Shown: in pieces, positions 43,745 through 52,858 of the stretch
Numbering within the stretch: the first letter of the stretch is position 1
Layout: each line of letters opens with the position of its first letter
Origin: Haloterrigena sp. KLK7
Lineage (GTDB): Archaea > Halobacteriota > Halobacteria > Halobacteriales > Natrialbaceae
DNA length: 64,000 bases
NCBI RefSeq assembly: GCF_037914945.1
Contig: NZ_CP149787.1
Coordinates: 434,001-498,000, forward strand
Reading direction: 5' to 3'
The notes under the pieces: generated by a model
Told to the model about the DNA's origin: nothing
Database searches by the model: none
What the model saw: the letters and a program-made list of their open reading frames with translations, nothing else
Position numbers and translations under genes: made by a program

Positions 43745-44155
43745 ATGCCAGTCGACACCGCGGAGGAGATCGCGGAGATCCTCGAGTACGAGACGATCGC
43801 CGTCGTCGGCTGCTCGAGCACGCCGGGGAAGGCGGCCCACGACGTGCCGAAGTACCTGCTCGAGCGCGGCTACGACGTGATTCCGGTCAATCCCTACGCC
43901 GACGAGATCTTCGACCGGGAGGTCTACGACTCGCTGGACGACGTCGAGGAAGCGATCGACGTCGTCTGTATCTTCCGGCCGAGCGAGGAGGTGAGCGGGA
44001 TCGTCGACGCGGCCCTCGAGCGCGACGACGTCGAGGTCGTCTGGACCCAGCAGGGGATCCGCGACGACGAGGCCGCGGCTCGTGCCGAGGACGATGGCCG
44101 ACGTGTCGTTCAGGACCGGTGTATGAAGGTCGAACACCGGCGGACCACCGCCTGA
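43745..44155 (+). CDS. CoA-binding domain protein (YccU-like)
   Basis: The protein has 136 residues, a complete Rossmann-type CoA-binding domain. AVVGCSSTPGKAAHDVPKYL forms the first strand-loop-helix, and GYDVIPVNPYADEIFDREVYDSL, then IDVVCIFRPSEEV, then EVVWTQQGIRDDEAA complete it. Such proteins bind CoA or a similar nucleotide; a sensing role is assumed but not known. It is monocistronic. Confidence 0.9.
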   Translation: MPVDTAEEIAEILEYETIAVVGCSSTPGKAAHDVPKYLLERGYDVIPVNPYADEIFDREVYDSLDDVEEAIDVVCIFRPSEEVSGIVDAALERDDVEVVWTQQGIRDDEAAARAEDDGRRVVQDRCMKVEHRRTTA

Positions 44156-44336
44156 GGCGAGTCCAGAGGGACGACGAGCGATCACGACCGCGGCGCGACC
44201 GCGCCGCTCGAGGCCGTCGAGCGCGTCCGACGGCGACGCGCTCAGCACGCTGTCATCGATCGTCGCGACGTGCGTGTCCGTGACGCGAGTCGTGTACTCA
44301 GTGACCTGACCGCTGTCGGTCGATCCGGGATCGACG

Positions 44337-45317
44337 TCAGCCCTCCCACTCCTCGAACGATCGGTAGATTCCCTTCGAGAGGTAGCGCTCGCTCGAGTCC
44401 GGAAACACCGTCACGACGGTCTCGTGGGGCGCGTCGATCTCGCCCGTCGAAATCTCCCGTGCCACCCGCTTCGCGGCGACGCTCGCCGCACCGGCGCTCG
44501 AGGCGACGAGGTGGCCCTCCTCGCGGGCCAGTCGCCGGAGTTCGTCGTGGGCGTCGCGGTCCGAGATCGCGTAGACGGCGTCGACGAGGTCGGGATCGAA
44601 CAGTTCGTTGGTCTTGAGGTCGTGGGTGCCGATCCCCTCGATCTTGTACTCGTCCTCCGCGCGGTCGTCGCCCAGCGCCTCGCCGTAGATCGAGCCCTCG
44701 GGTTCGACGGCCGCGACGTAGGTCGAGTCGTCCCGCTCGAGGGCGTACTCCGCGATACCCATCAGCGTCCCTGCGGTGCCACAGCCGGCGACGACGGCCC
44801 CGACCTCGCCGTCCAGCGCATCGTAGATCTCGGGCGCGGTGGTCTCGGAGTGGGCCTCGACGTTGAGGGGATTCGAGAACTGCTGGGGGACGACGGCGTC
44901 GTCGAGTTCCGCGGCCAGTTCGTGGGCGCGCTCGATCGCCCCGCCCATCCCCGCGTCCGTCGGCGTGTTGATGATCTCGGCGCCCAGGGCGGCCATCAAC
45001 TGCTGTTTCTCCACGCTGAAGCGCTCCGGGACGACGAAGATCGCCTCGAGACCCAGCTGTTCGGCGGCGATCGCGAACCCGATCCCCGTGTTTCCCGCGG
45101 TCGGCTCGATGATCGTTCCGCCCTCGGAGACGTCCCCGCGCTCGAGCATCGCTTCGAGCATGTACCGGCCGATTCGATCCTTGACGCTGGCCCCTGGGTT
45201 GAACGTCTCGAGTTTCGCGTACAGATCGACGTCCGCCGGCCCGTCCTGCAGGGCGACCAGCGGCGTCCGACCGATCGTCTCGAGCACCGAGTCGACCGGC
45301 TGCTCGTGGCTCGTCAT
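44337..45317 (-). CDS. cysK: Cysteine synthase (O-acetylserine sulfhydrylase)
   Basis: The protein has 326 residues. The PLP lysine is in NPGASVKDRIG (Lys 46), the substrate loop is EPTAGNTGIGFA, and a Gly-rich phosphate-binding loop GCGTAGTLMG follows. It makes cysteine from activated serine and sulfide. Closely related cystathionine beta-synthases or cysteate synthases cannot be fully excluded. ATG 45317 was preferred to one 54 bases upstream. The C-terminal end SKGIYRSFEEWEG is family-like. It is a lone gene. Confidence 0.92.
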   Translation of the reverse strand: MTSHEQPVDSVLETIGRTPLVALQDGPADVDLYAKLETFNPGASVKDRIGRYMLEAMLERGDVSEGGTIIEPTAGNTGIGFAIAAEQLGLEAIFVVPERFSVEKQQLMAALGAEIINTPTDAGMGGAIERAHELAAELDDAVVPQQFSNPLNVEAHSETTAPEIYDALDGEVGAVVAGCGTAGTLMGIAEYALERDDSTYVAAVEPEGSIYGEALGDDRAEDEYKIEGIGTHDLKTNELFDPDLVDAVYAISDRDAHDELRRLAREEGHLVASSAGAASVAAKRVAREISTGEIDAPHETVVTVFPDSSERYLSKGIYRSFEEWEG

Positions 45318-45509
45318 CGACTCGAGAAAGGGCCGCCGTCGCCGTATGGCTTTCCCCGACGGTCCTGCCACGGCTCGTCACCTGCGGCAGTCCCCCTTCG
45401 GCCCCGCCGACGGGGAATAACCGCTCGGCCGACACAGGGAGAACTGAAGAGGAGTGGAGAGTTTCCTCTCTGTAAACTCGATCCGGGCCAGAAACCGGTC
45501 TCGAGCGGA

Positions 45510-45845
45510 TTACTCGGCCGTCGCGTCGCTGGCTTCGGTGTCCGTCGATTCGCCGGTCGTCCCGTCCGCCGTGTCTTCGCTCGCGTCGCCCTCGAGTTCG
45601 GCCTCGTCGATGGCCGCGTCGGCGAGGATCTGCTCGCCGTCGATGCCCTGCTCTTCGGCGATGGCCAACAGGAGGGCGCGCTGTTCGGTCAGCTGGTGGT
45701 CCATCCGGTTGACCGTGTCGTGCGTCTCGTCCATCTCCTCTTCCAGCGAGATGATCCGCTTCTGGAGTTTCTGAACCTGCTTGTACATCGCCTCGGCTCG
45801 CTCCGAGAGGCTCTGAATCTTCTTTGCGGTGCTGCCAAGTCCCAT
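45510..45845 (-). CDS. Coiled-coil protein, DUF5798-like
   Basis: The protein has 111 residues. Residues ~5-70 are heptad helix (SLSERAEAMYKQVQKLQKRI; RIISLEEEMDETHDTVNRMD) and the last ~40 are acidic, Asp/Thr/Glu-rich and probably disordered. It resembles the haloarchaeal DUF5798 family. No signal or membrane part is seen. It is divergent from the Hsp20 gene; function is unknown. Confidence 0.75.
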   Translation of the reverse strand: MGLGSTAKKIQSLSERAEAMYKQVQKLQKRIISLEEEMDETHDTVNRMDHQLTEQRALLLAIAEEQGIDGEQILADAAIDEAELEGDASEDTADGTTGESTDTEASDATAE

Positions 45846-45990
45846 AGCTACTAGAGGTGTCGGGGAACTAATGGGCCTTTTCCTCTGTCGTACGCGTCCG
45901 GAGCTACCGGTCGCGGATCATGGTTAATGATAGCATACACCATGAACCGACAGATTTTTTCCGAACCGCGCACAATCATCTACTGAACTC

Positions 45991-45997
45991 GAGGTGA
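45991..45997 (+). promoter_or_regulatory. Ribosome binding site of hsp20
   Basis: GAGGTGA lies six bases before the ATG at 46004, matching the 16S rRNA tail. This supports the ATG over a later Met codon. Most nearby genes lack such a site. Confidence 0.6.
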
Positions 45998-46003
45998 ACA
46001 GCG

Positions 46004-46372
46004 ATGGTGCTCCGACCGACGCCAAGCACCTGGACGCAGAGCCTCGACATGCCGTCCCAGCTGTTCGGTGATCGAGGGGGCAACGACTACGAACTGTACG
46101 AGGAGGACGACGAGTTCGTCCTGACGATCGACATGCCGGGCTTCGAGACCGACGAGATCGGGCTCTCGTGGGACGACGGCGTCCTCAACGTCGCCGCCGA
46201 ACACGTCGACGACGAGCGCGGCCGCAAGAAGACCTACCACCGGCGGTTCCGATTCCCCAAGACCATCGACGAGGACGCCATCAACGCCGAGTACACTAAC
46301 GGCGTCCTCGAGGTCGAACTGCCGGTGGCCGACGCCGTCACCCGCGGGAAGGAGATCCCGCTCGAAGGGTGA
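46004..46372 (+). CDS. Hsp20/alpha-crystallin small heat-shock protein
   Basis: The protein has 122 residues. The alpha-crystallin domain covers about 28-115: NDYELYEEDDEFVLTIDMPG, FETDEIGLSWDDGVLNVAAE, and a closing AEYTNGVLEVELP strand with the conserved GVL. It forms oligomers that hold unfolding proteins. The N-terminal arm is short (~25 residues). The upstream 150 bases are AT-rich, consistent with a regulated promoter. Confidence 0.93.
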   Translation: MVLRPTPSTWTQSLDMPSQLFGDRGGNDYELYEEDDEFVLTIDMPGFETDEIGLSWDDGVLNVAAEHVDDERGRKKTYHRRFRFPKTIDEDAINAEYTNGVLEVELPVADAVTRGKEIPLEG

Positions 46373-46575
46373 GCGTCGGTCCCGCCTGCGGTCGCCGCTC
46401 GCGTTCGAATTCCGCCCCCGTCGGCGAACCGACTCCCGGCATCGGCCGGTGAACCGACCGCCGCCGACGCGTGTCCGTCTCGGATCGCGTCGGCCGGGTC
46501 GTCCGCCGGTCGCGATCCCGTCGTTTTCCGCGCGCGTCGGCGCCACGCCCGACGTTCGAGTTCGAACACAGGACC

Positions 46576-48849
46576 ATGCGACTCCGCGTCCGACCGCTCA
46601 AACGGAAAGACGCAGGCAGTGGCCTCGCCGCGATCGATCGCGACGCGCTCGAGGAGCTCGGCGTCTCGAGCGGCGAGTTCGTCGCGATCGAGGGTCGCGA
46701 CGGTCGGGTGATCGCCCGCGTCTGGCCCGGCCGTTCCGAAGACCGAGGTCGGGGTATCGTCCGCATCGACGGCCAGCTCCGGCAGGCCGCCGGTGTTCGA
46801 ATCGACGACCGCGTGACCGTCGAACCCGCCGAGGTCGAGCCCGCGGAGCGCGTCACGATCGCGCTCCCCGAGAACGTCCGCATTCAGGGCGATCTCGGCT
46901 CCTATCTCGGCGACAAACTCTCGGAGCGAGCCGTCAGCGCCGGCGATCAGTACTCGCTCTCGCTGGGCTTCGGCCTGCTGTCGAGTCGCTCGGGTCGACG
47001 GCTCCCGGTGACCGTCGTCGACACCGAACCCGACGGGCCGGTCGTCGTCGACGCGAGCACCGACATCGAGGTCGCCGAGCGCGAGCCCGATCGGCTCTCC
47101 GTCGAGGCCGAGGGACCGCTCGAGGAGGGCGGTGCCGCCGGTCCCGGTGCCGCCGACGCCGAGTCCCCGAACGTTACCTACGAAGACGTCGGCGGGCTCG
47201 ACGACGAACTCGAGCGGGTCCGCGAGATGATCGAGCTGCCGATGCGCCACCCCGAGCTCTTCCGCGCGCTCGGCATCGAGCCGCCGAAGGGCGTCCTCCT
47301 GCACGGCCCGCCGGGCACCGGGAAGACGCTGATCGCCCGCGCGGTGGCCAACGAGGTCGACGCCCACTTCCTGACGATCTCCGGCCCGGAGATCATGTCG
47401 AAGTACTACGGCGAGAGCGAGGAACAGCTCCGCGAGGTGTTCGAGGAGGCCGCCGAGAACGAGCCGGCGATCGTCTTCATCGACGAACTCGACTCCATCG
47501 CGCCCAAGCGCGAGGAGGTCCAGGGCGACACCGAGCGCCGCGTCGTCGCCCAGCTCCTCTCGCTGATGGACGGGCTCGAGCAGCGCGGCGAGATCACCGT
47601 TATCGGCACCACGAACCGCGTCGACGACATCGATCCCGCGCTGCGCCGTCCGGGCCGGTTCGACCGCGAGATCGAGATCGGCGTCCCCGACGCCGCGGGC
47701 CGCGAGGAGATCCTCCAGATTCACACCCGCGGCATGCCGTTGGCCGACGACGTCGACCTCGAGCGCTACGCCGAGAACACCCACGGCTTCGTCGGGGCCG
47801 ACCTCGAGAACCTCGCCAAGGAGGCCGCGATGACGGCCATGCGCCGCGTCCGGCCCGAACTCGACCTCGAGGAGGCGGAGATCCCCGCGACCGTCTTAGA
47901 CGAGATCGAGGTCACCACCGAGGACTTCAAGTCCGCGCTGCGGGGGATCGAGCCCTCCGCGATGCGCGAGGTCTTCGTCGAGGTCCCCGACGTCACCTGG
48001 GACGACGTCGGCGGCCTCGAGGACGCGAAGGAACGACTCCGCGAGAGCGTCCAGTGGCCGATGGAACACGCCGACGCCTACGAGCGGGTGGGCCTCGAAC
48101 CCGCGAAGGGCGTCCTGCTGCACGGCCCGCCGGGAACCGGCAAGACGCTGCTCGCGAAGGCCGTCGCCAACGAGTCACAGTCGAACTTCATCTCGGTCAA
48201 GGGGCCCGAACTGTTCGACAAGTACGTCGGGGAGAGCGAGAAGGGCGTCCGCGAGATCTTCAGCAAGGCCCGCGAGAACGCGCCGACGATCGTCTTCTTC
48301 GACGAGATCGACGCCATCGCGAGCGAGCGGGGCAGCGGCGTCGGCGACTCCAACGTCGGCGAGCGGGTCGTCTCCCAGCTGCTGACCGAGCTCGACGGCC
48401 TCGAGGAGCTCGAGGACGTCGTCGTGATCGCGGCCTCGAACCGCCCCGAACTGATCGACGACGCGCTGCTCCGTCCGGGTCGACTCGACCGCCACGTCGC
48501 GGTCGGCGAACCGGACGAGGACGCCCGTCGGGAGATCTTCGCGATCCACACCGACGGGCGGCCGCTGGCCGACGACGTCGACCTCGACGACCTCGCGGCC
48601 GAGACCGAGGGCTACACCGGCGCGGACATCGAGGCCGTCTGCCGCGAGGCCGCGACGATCGCGGTCCGCGAACACGTCCGGGCCGAAGCCGAGGGCGAGG
48701 ACCGCGACGTCGAAGCCATGGAGTTGACGGCCGAGCACTTCGAGCGGGCGCTCGAGGAGATCTCGCCCGACGGCACTGACGAGTTCGAGAGCGGCCCCAG
48801 CGCGGGCGAGTTCGACGAGGTCCTCGAGGGCAGCGAGAGCGAGGCCTGA
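46576..48849 (+). CDS. Cdc48/VAT-type AAA+ ATPase
   Basis: The protein has 757 residues. Residues 1-180 are the N domain (double-psi barrel start [18 protein letters not shown]). Two AAA modules follow: D1 with Walker A GPPGTGKT (244-251) and D2 with the same motif at about 517-524, each with Walker B ([20 protein letters not shown]) and Arg-finger segments. It unfolds proteins, probably feeding the proteasome, in the cytoplasm. ATG 46576 is the family start; a longer frame upstream is basic and rejected. The C-terminal tail is acidic, without a clear HbYX motif. Confidence 0.96.
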   Translation: MRLRVRPLKRKDAGSGLAAIDRDALEELGVSSGEFVAIEGRDGRVIARVWPGRSEDRGRGIVRIDGQLRQAAGVRIDDRVTVEPAEVEPAERVTIALPENVRIQGDLGSYLGDKLSERAVSAGDQYSLSLGFGLLSSRSGRRLPVTVVDTEPDGPVVVDASTDIEVAEREPDRLSVEAEGPLEEGGAAGPGAADAESPNVTYEDVGGLDDELERVREMIELPMRHPELFRALGIEPPKGVLLHGPPGTGKTLIARAVANEVDAHFLTISGPEIMSKYYGESEEQLREVFEEAAENEPAIVFIDELDSIAPKREEVQGDTERRVVAQLLSLMDGLEQRGEITVIGTTNRVDDIDPALRRPGRFDREIEIGVPDAAGREEILQIHTRGMPLADDVDLERYAENTHGFVGADLENLAKEAAMTAMRRVRPELDLEEAEIPATVLDEIEVTTEDFKSALRGIEPSAMREVFVEVPDVTWDDVGGLEDAKERLRESVQWPMEHADAYERVGLEPAKGVLLHGPPGTGKTLLAKAVANESQSNFISVKGPELFDKYVGESEKGVREIFSKARENAPTIVFFDEIDAIASERGSGVGDSNVGERVVSQLLTELDGLEELEDVVVIAASNRPELIDDALLRPGRLDRHVAVGEPDEDARREIFAIHTDGRPLADDVDLDDLAAETEGYTGADIEAVCREAATIAVREHVRAEAEGEDRDVEAMELTAEHFERALEEISPDGTDEFESGPSAGEFDEVLEGSESEA

Positions 48850-49175
48850 GCGTCTCGCGACTCGAGGACACGGCGGACCGCCCCGGTCCCGTCGGCCCCA
48901 GTCGGCGATCGCTCCGGTCGGAATCGCCCGGTCCCGTCCTCGGATCGGAACCGTTCCGGCCCGATAGCGCGGTCAGCCGAGACGGAGCAAAGCGGTACGC
49001 CTCCGCGCGGACCCCCACGTTCGTCCCGCTTCCGACCGAGGCAGATCTGGCGGTCGCCGAACCGAGCGACGACGCCCTCGAAGAACTCACGGACCAGGAC
49101 GGCGAGCGGCGCGACGCCCCGTGGAACATGACGGGCAAACGGAGTTGGTCTCGACGGTTTTACCGCCGCATATGA
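48850..49175 (+). pseudogene. Coding-like frame without start codon
   Basis: Between cdc48 and DUF2270 one plus-strand frame stays open to the TGA at 49173. Its last ~55 codons look coding: TPTFVPLPTEADLAVAEP, then SDDALEELTDQDGERRDAPW, GC-rich at codon third positions and acidic. No ATG or GTG lies in frame at a suitable place. It may be the C-terminal relic of a lost gene, or chance; the composition is the only argument. Confidence 0.3.
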
Positions 49176-49876
49176 GTGACGGAGATTCCGAGTTCGACCC
49201 CGAGGCGAAGGACCAGCGCGAGATCGGTCGCGAAATGGTCGACCAGAGCACCGGCCTCGGCTCGGTCGCGGCCCACCTCTACCGGGGCGAGGTCGAACGG
49301 GCCGTCAGCTGGCGCGGTCGGCTCGACACCACGACCAACTGGGCCGTGACGGTCATGTCGGCGATCGTCGCCTACGCCTTCTCCGGCGACGTCTCGCACG
49401 CGATCATCCTCGCGGGCGTTCTCATGGGCACCGCGTTCCTGTTCATCGAGGGGCGGCGGTTCCAGCAGTACGACATCTGGCGCTCTCGGGTCCGCGTGTT
49501 GCAGGAGAACCTCTTCGCCAACGCGCTCGACCCCTCCGCCGGCGTCGAGCGGCGGGCGTGGCGCAGGGAACTGAGCGAAGACTACCGGGATCCGACGACC
49601 AACATCGGCTACCGGGGCGCGTTCAGCCACCGACTTCGCCGGGTCTACCTCCCGCTGATCACCGCGATGCTGGTCGGCTGGCTGTTCCACCTCCGAGCGT
49701 TCGGCCCGGACGAATCGTTCCCCGCCAGCGCCGCGGTTCCCGGTATCGACGGCTGGCTGGTCGCCGCGGCTGTCGGCGTCTACTACCTCGTTCTACTCGT
49801 GCTGGCCGTCCCGCTCTCTGACAAGGAACGCGGCGAGTCCGGCGCGGCCGATCACGGCAACCTCGAGGAGGAGTGA
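49172..49876 (+). CDS. DUF2270 integral membrane protein
   Basis: The protein has 234 residues. Four membrane helices lie near 55-75, 75-95, 160-180 and 200-225. The conserved EGRRFQQYDIWRSRVRVLQE cytoplasmic segment after the second helix and the RRELSEDYRDP loop are typical of DUF2270, a haloarchaeal and bacterial family with no known function. ATG 49172 was chosen; it lies in the TGA-containing overlap with the frame before it. Confidence 0.85.
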   Translation: MSDGDSEFDPEAKDQREIGREMVDQSTGLGSVAAHLYRGEVERAVSWRGRLDTTTNWAVTVMSAIVAYAFSGDVSHAIILAGVLMGTAFLFIEGRRFQQYDIWRSRVRVLQENLFANALDPSAGVERRAWRRELSEDYRDPTTNIGYRGAFSHRLRRVYLPLITAMLVGWLFHLRAFGPDESFPASAAVPGIDGWLVAAAVGVYYLVLLVLAVPLSDKERGESGAADHGNLEEE

Positions 49877-49938
49877 CGCCGGTCCGGAGACGGATACCGC
49901 CCTCGACTCCGACGACCGACGCCAGCGGAATCACCTAC

Positions 49939-49963
49939 CTATATATTCTCTCAGTATATATTC
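49939..49963 (+). promoter_or_regulatory. Twin TATA-like elements before the PQQ propeller gene
   Basis: TATATATTC occurs twice, at 49940-49948 and 49955-49963. The first is at the right distance (22-30 bases) for a leaderless start at 49970. The second would lie across the start site and may serve another promoter or a regulator. Confidence 0.5.
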
Positions 49964-49969
49964 GAGATA

Positions 49970-51298
49970 ATGAAATTCACTAAAGAAACAAGAAACGCCG
50001 GTCGCGGCCGCCGCGATCTGCTCTCCGTAGCGGGGGCGGCGTTGGCGACCGGACTGGCGGGCTGTTCCGGCGCGCTCGAGCGGGACGGTGACGGGAACGG
50101 AAATGAAAACGAGGACGGGAACGACGGAGACAGCGACTCCGGATCCGACGGGGATTCGACCGATGCGGCCGAACTGCGGGAGACGCTGGCCGCCGCCGAT
50201 CCGTACCGGATGCACCAGTACGGGCCGAGCCACGTCGGGAACGCCGGCGGCGCCGGACCGACTTCCGACGTCGACGCCGTCTGGACGTTCCGCGAGGGTG
50301 CCGACGACTCACACTACGAGATCGGAACGCCGGCGGTGGTCGACGGGACGGTCTACGTCCCCGAGAATCACTCCGTCGGCGACGACGGCGCGGAGACGGT
50401 CGTCTACGCGTTAGACGGCGCGACCGGTGAGATCGAGTGGGAGTGGACCTATCCCCGCGGCACCGCTTTCGGATCGACCGTCGTCGCCGAGGGTGCGGTC
50501 GTCCTCGGCCTCGGCGGGTCGGTCGTCGCGCTCGAGGCCGACGCGGGAACCGAACGCTGGCGACTCGAGCGGGACTTCTCCGACGCGGTCACGGTCGCCG
50601 ACGGAACGGTCTACGCGATCAACACCACGTACGCCGATCCGCCGACGCTGGTGGCGATCGATCTCGAGACCGGACGCGAGCGCTGGACGGAACCCCTCGC
50701 CGACGAGCGGATGTTCTGGCCGACGCCGCCGGCAGTTGCCGACGGGACCGTCTATCAGGGCGGCGTGGAACTCACCGCGCTCTCGACCGCGGACGGCGAG
50801 CGGCTGTGGTCGAAGGACTTCGGGAACGCGGTGACCGGACCGCCGACCGTCACCGACGACGCCTGCTACGTTCCGCTCGGCGACGGTACCGTCGCGGCGC
50901 TCGAGAGCGACGGCACGCTCCGCTGGCGCCAGTCGGTCGAACGCGGCGGCCGCGGCTCGGGGCTGCACCCCGTCTCGTCGCCGGCGGTCGCCGACGGAAC
51001 GCTGTACGTCACGAGCGCGTGGCGACTGACCGCGCTCGACGCCGATGACGGCGCGCAGCGCTGGACGACCGAAACGGCCGGCGACCGACCGCCGGTCGTC
51101 GCCGACGGCGTCGTCTACGCCAGCGGGCTGAACGTGATGGAAGCGTACGACGGCGCCGAGGGCGATCGCCTGTGGCGGTACGAGACCGATGCCTCGAGCA
51201 GCAGCGGCGACAAGGTCGCGCCCGTCGTCGGCGAAACCGCGTTCTTCCCCAGCGCGGGACTGCACGCGTTGCGCGGGGCGGACGCGACGTCGGACTGA
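49970..51298 (+). CDS. PQQ/BamB-like beta-propeller lipoprotein
   Basis: The protein has 442 residues. A Tat signal with lipobox (GRRDLLSVAGAALATGLAGC) places it on the outer surface. After an Asp/Gly/Asn-rich linker (about 35-65) there are about seven repeats of the form VVDGTVYV...LDGATGEIEW, the PQQ-propeller (WD40-like) pattern of BamB or quinoprotein dehydrogenases. No quinone-binding residues were recognised, so a scaffold or binding role is more likely. It is a lone gene with its own TATA element. Confidence 0.9.
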   Translation: MKFTKETRNAGRGRRDLLSVAGAALATGLAGCSGALERDGDGNGNENEDGNDGDSDSGSDGDSTDAAELRETLAAADPYRMHQYGPSHVGNAGGAGPTSDVDAVWTFREGADDSHYEIGTPAVVDGTVYVPENHSVGDDGAETVVYALDGATGEIEWEWTYPRGTAFGSTVVAEGAVVLGLGGSVVALEADAGTERWRLERDFSDAVTVADGTVYAINTTYADPPTLVAIDLETGRERWTEPLADERMFWPTPPAVADGTVYQGGVELTALSTADGERLWSKDFGNAVTGPPTVTDDACYVPLGDGTVAALESDGTLRWRQSVERGGRGSGLHPVSSPAVADGTLYVTSAWRLTALDADDGAQRWTTETAGDRPPVVADGVVYASGLNVMEAYDGAEGDRLWRYETDASSSSGDKVAPVVGETAFFPSAGLHALRGADATSD

Positions 51299-51376
51299 TC
51301 GGACGCTCGAGTCGCGTATCGGACGGATTGCCTCTCCGATCCCCGCGCTGTCGGGCGATCGGAGAGACGAAAGGTC

Positions 51377-51382
51377 CTTAAG
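51377..51382 (+). promoter_or_regulatory. TATA-like box of SRP RNA gene
   Basis: CTTAAG lies 26-31 bases before the likely 5' end at 51408, with a purine-rich GAAAGG element (BRE-like) just upstream. Confidence 0.5.
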
Positions 51383-51406
51383 TCACCTTCCCCTACGAGG
51401 AAATGG

Positions 51407-51724
51407 ATAGGTCGGGCAGTTAGGCCCTGCTCATTACCCGCGATATGGCCTTTAGCGGGGACCAAACACCGCGGGCGTCCGGTCAGACCGGCCGGGGCCC
51501 CGGGAGCCAACGCAGAAGCCTCGTCCGTCGGGGACAGCGGTCCGCGATGGCCGTCCGCAGGGACGTCCCATTGCGGTTAGTCGGCGACAGCCCATCAGGC
51601 GCGGAAGCGAGCAGTGGACCGCCGGACACCTGTCGCTCGACGGGTCGCGGGGTGGAGGAGGCAACCGGGATTCCCCCGGCCGGAACGCCGGGCAATCGCG
51701 GCTTCCACATTCATACCGACCTTT
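51407..51724 (+). ncRNA. 7S RNA of the signal recognition particle
   Basis: The start TAGGTCGGGCAGTTAGGCCC and the internal GGAGCCAACGCAGAAGCC and GGTGGAGGAGGCAACCGGG elements match haloarchaeal 7S RNA. The 5' AGGTCGG (51409-51415) pairs with CCGACCT (51716-51722), closing the molecule. Length is about 315 bases. It binds SRP19 and SRP54 and carries signal-peptide-bearing ribosomes to the membrane. Ends are estimated from pairing. Confidence 0.93.
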
Positions 51725-51772
51725 TACCGAGTGAGCAGCGGCGCTACGGGCCGCTCACTCGGTAAAAGGTCG
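51717..51772. terminator. Bidirectional terminator-like inverted repeat
   Basis: CGACCTTTTACCGAGTGAGC (51717-51736) is repeated inverted at 51753-51772, giving a perfect 20-base stem with a GC-rich loop. TTTT occurs at equivalent places on both strands. It overlaps the SRP RNA 3' end and lies between convergent transcripts (SRP RNA and the hydrolase), so it can serve both. Confidence 0.6.
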
Positions 51773-51954
51773 ATCAAAAGCACTCCTCCTTCCGTTACGG
51801 CCCCTTCGGGGCCTTCACATCAGTCGTCGGCCCGCTCGCTCAGCCGGTCTCACGGCCTACGGCCGTTCGACGTATCGCTGCGCGTAGCGCCGCGCACGGC
51901 TTCGCTCGCGGTCGATTACGGTGACTCGACTAGCCCTAACCCAGCCGGTCGGGC

Positions 51955-52782
51955 CTACGCAGCGCTCGCCGTCTCGAGGAACGTCTCGCTTGCGGTGTTA
52001 AAGGCGTTCGGGCGGTCGAGGTTGACGAGATGGCCCGAATCGGGCAGTTCCAGCCGTTCGGCGCCGCCGACCTCCGAGACGAGTTGCCGACCCTGTCGTT
52101 TGACCAGCGGTACTTCCTGTTCGCCGTGGACGACCAGCGTCGGCGTCTCGACGTGCGAGAGATTCGACGGCTCGTACCGGTAGAGCGCGTCGAACACCTT
52201 GCGGAACTCGTCGCGACCGATCTCGTCGACGGCGTCGATCGCCTGCGACTGAATCTCGGGGTTCACCGTCAGCCAGCGCTCGCCGGTCGTCGCCCGGATC
52301 GAACACAGCATCGACCGGAACGTCGTCTTCGATCCCGTCAGCGACAGCGACGTCGTCAACGCGGGCAGCGGCGACATGAAGGGCTTTAGCCCCGACGGCA
52401 TATCCAGCGGCGGCATCGAGCGCACCGCGCCGCCGAGGATCGCTCCCGCAGCGCGGTCGGGGTGGCGGTCCATGAACTCCTGGACGACCATCGAGCCCAG
52501 CGAGAGGCCACAGAGGATCGGCGCCTCGAGGTCGAGGTGTGCGAGCAGCGCCTCGAGGTCGTCGGTGAAGAGTTCGACCGAGTACTGCTCCGGCTCGGTC
52601 GCCCCCGTCTGGCCGTGGCCGCGAACGTCGAAGGTGACGACCTCGTAGTCGTCGGCGAAGCGGTCGACCTGCGGGCGCCACGCCTGTCCGTTCATCCACC
52701 CGCCGTGAATGAACACCAGCGGGTGACCGTCGCCGCGCGTCTCGTACCAGAGCGTACCGTCCTCGAGGGGGAGTTCTGCCAT
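51955..52782 (-). CDS. Alpha/beta hydrolase
   Basis: The protein has 275 residues. The oxyanion strand VFIHGGWMNG, the nucleophile elbow CGLSLGSM (Ser 94) and the late His in DSGHLVNLDRP (about 253) are clear. The acidic position in HGEQEVPLVK reads Glu where Asp is usual. It resembles haloperoxidase or 3-oxoadipate enol-lactonase-type hydrolases; the substrate is unknown. ATG 52782 was chosen. It converges on SRP RNA. Confidence 0.9.
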   Translation of the reverse strand: MAELPLEDGTLWYETRGDGHPLVFIHGGWMNGQAWRPQVDRFADDYEVVTFDVRGHGQTGATEPEQYSVELFTDDLEALLAHLDLEAPILCGLSLGSMVVQEFMDRHPDRAAGAILGGAVRSMPPLDMPSGLKPFMSPLPALTTSLSLTGSKTTFRSMLCSIRATTGERWLTVNPEIQSQAIDAVDEIGRDEFRKVFDALYRYEPSNLSHVETPTLVVHGEQEVPLVKRQGRQLVSEVGGAERLELPDSGHLVNLDRPNAFNTASETFLETASAA

Positions 52783-52858
52783 CACGGTTACTGTAGGCTC
52801 CCGCACACATAGGTCGCCGGGTTGCACTGTGGCCCGCGAGAAATCGAGTGGACGCCGC

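Noticed and set aside
42835-43821. A 328-codon minus-strand frame
   Set aside because: Antisense to the RecA-like ATPase gene.
46471-46575. N-terminal extension of cdc48
   Set aside because: The added residues are basic; the family starts at [10 protein letters not shown].
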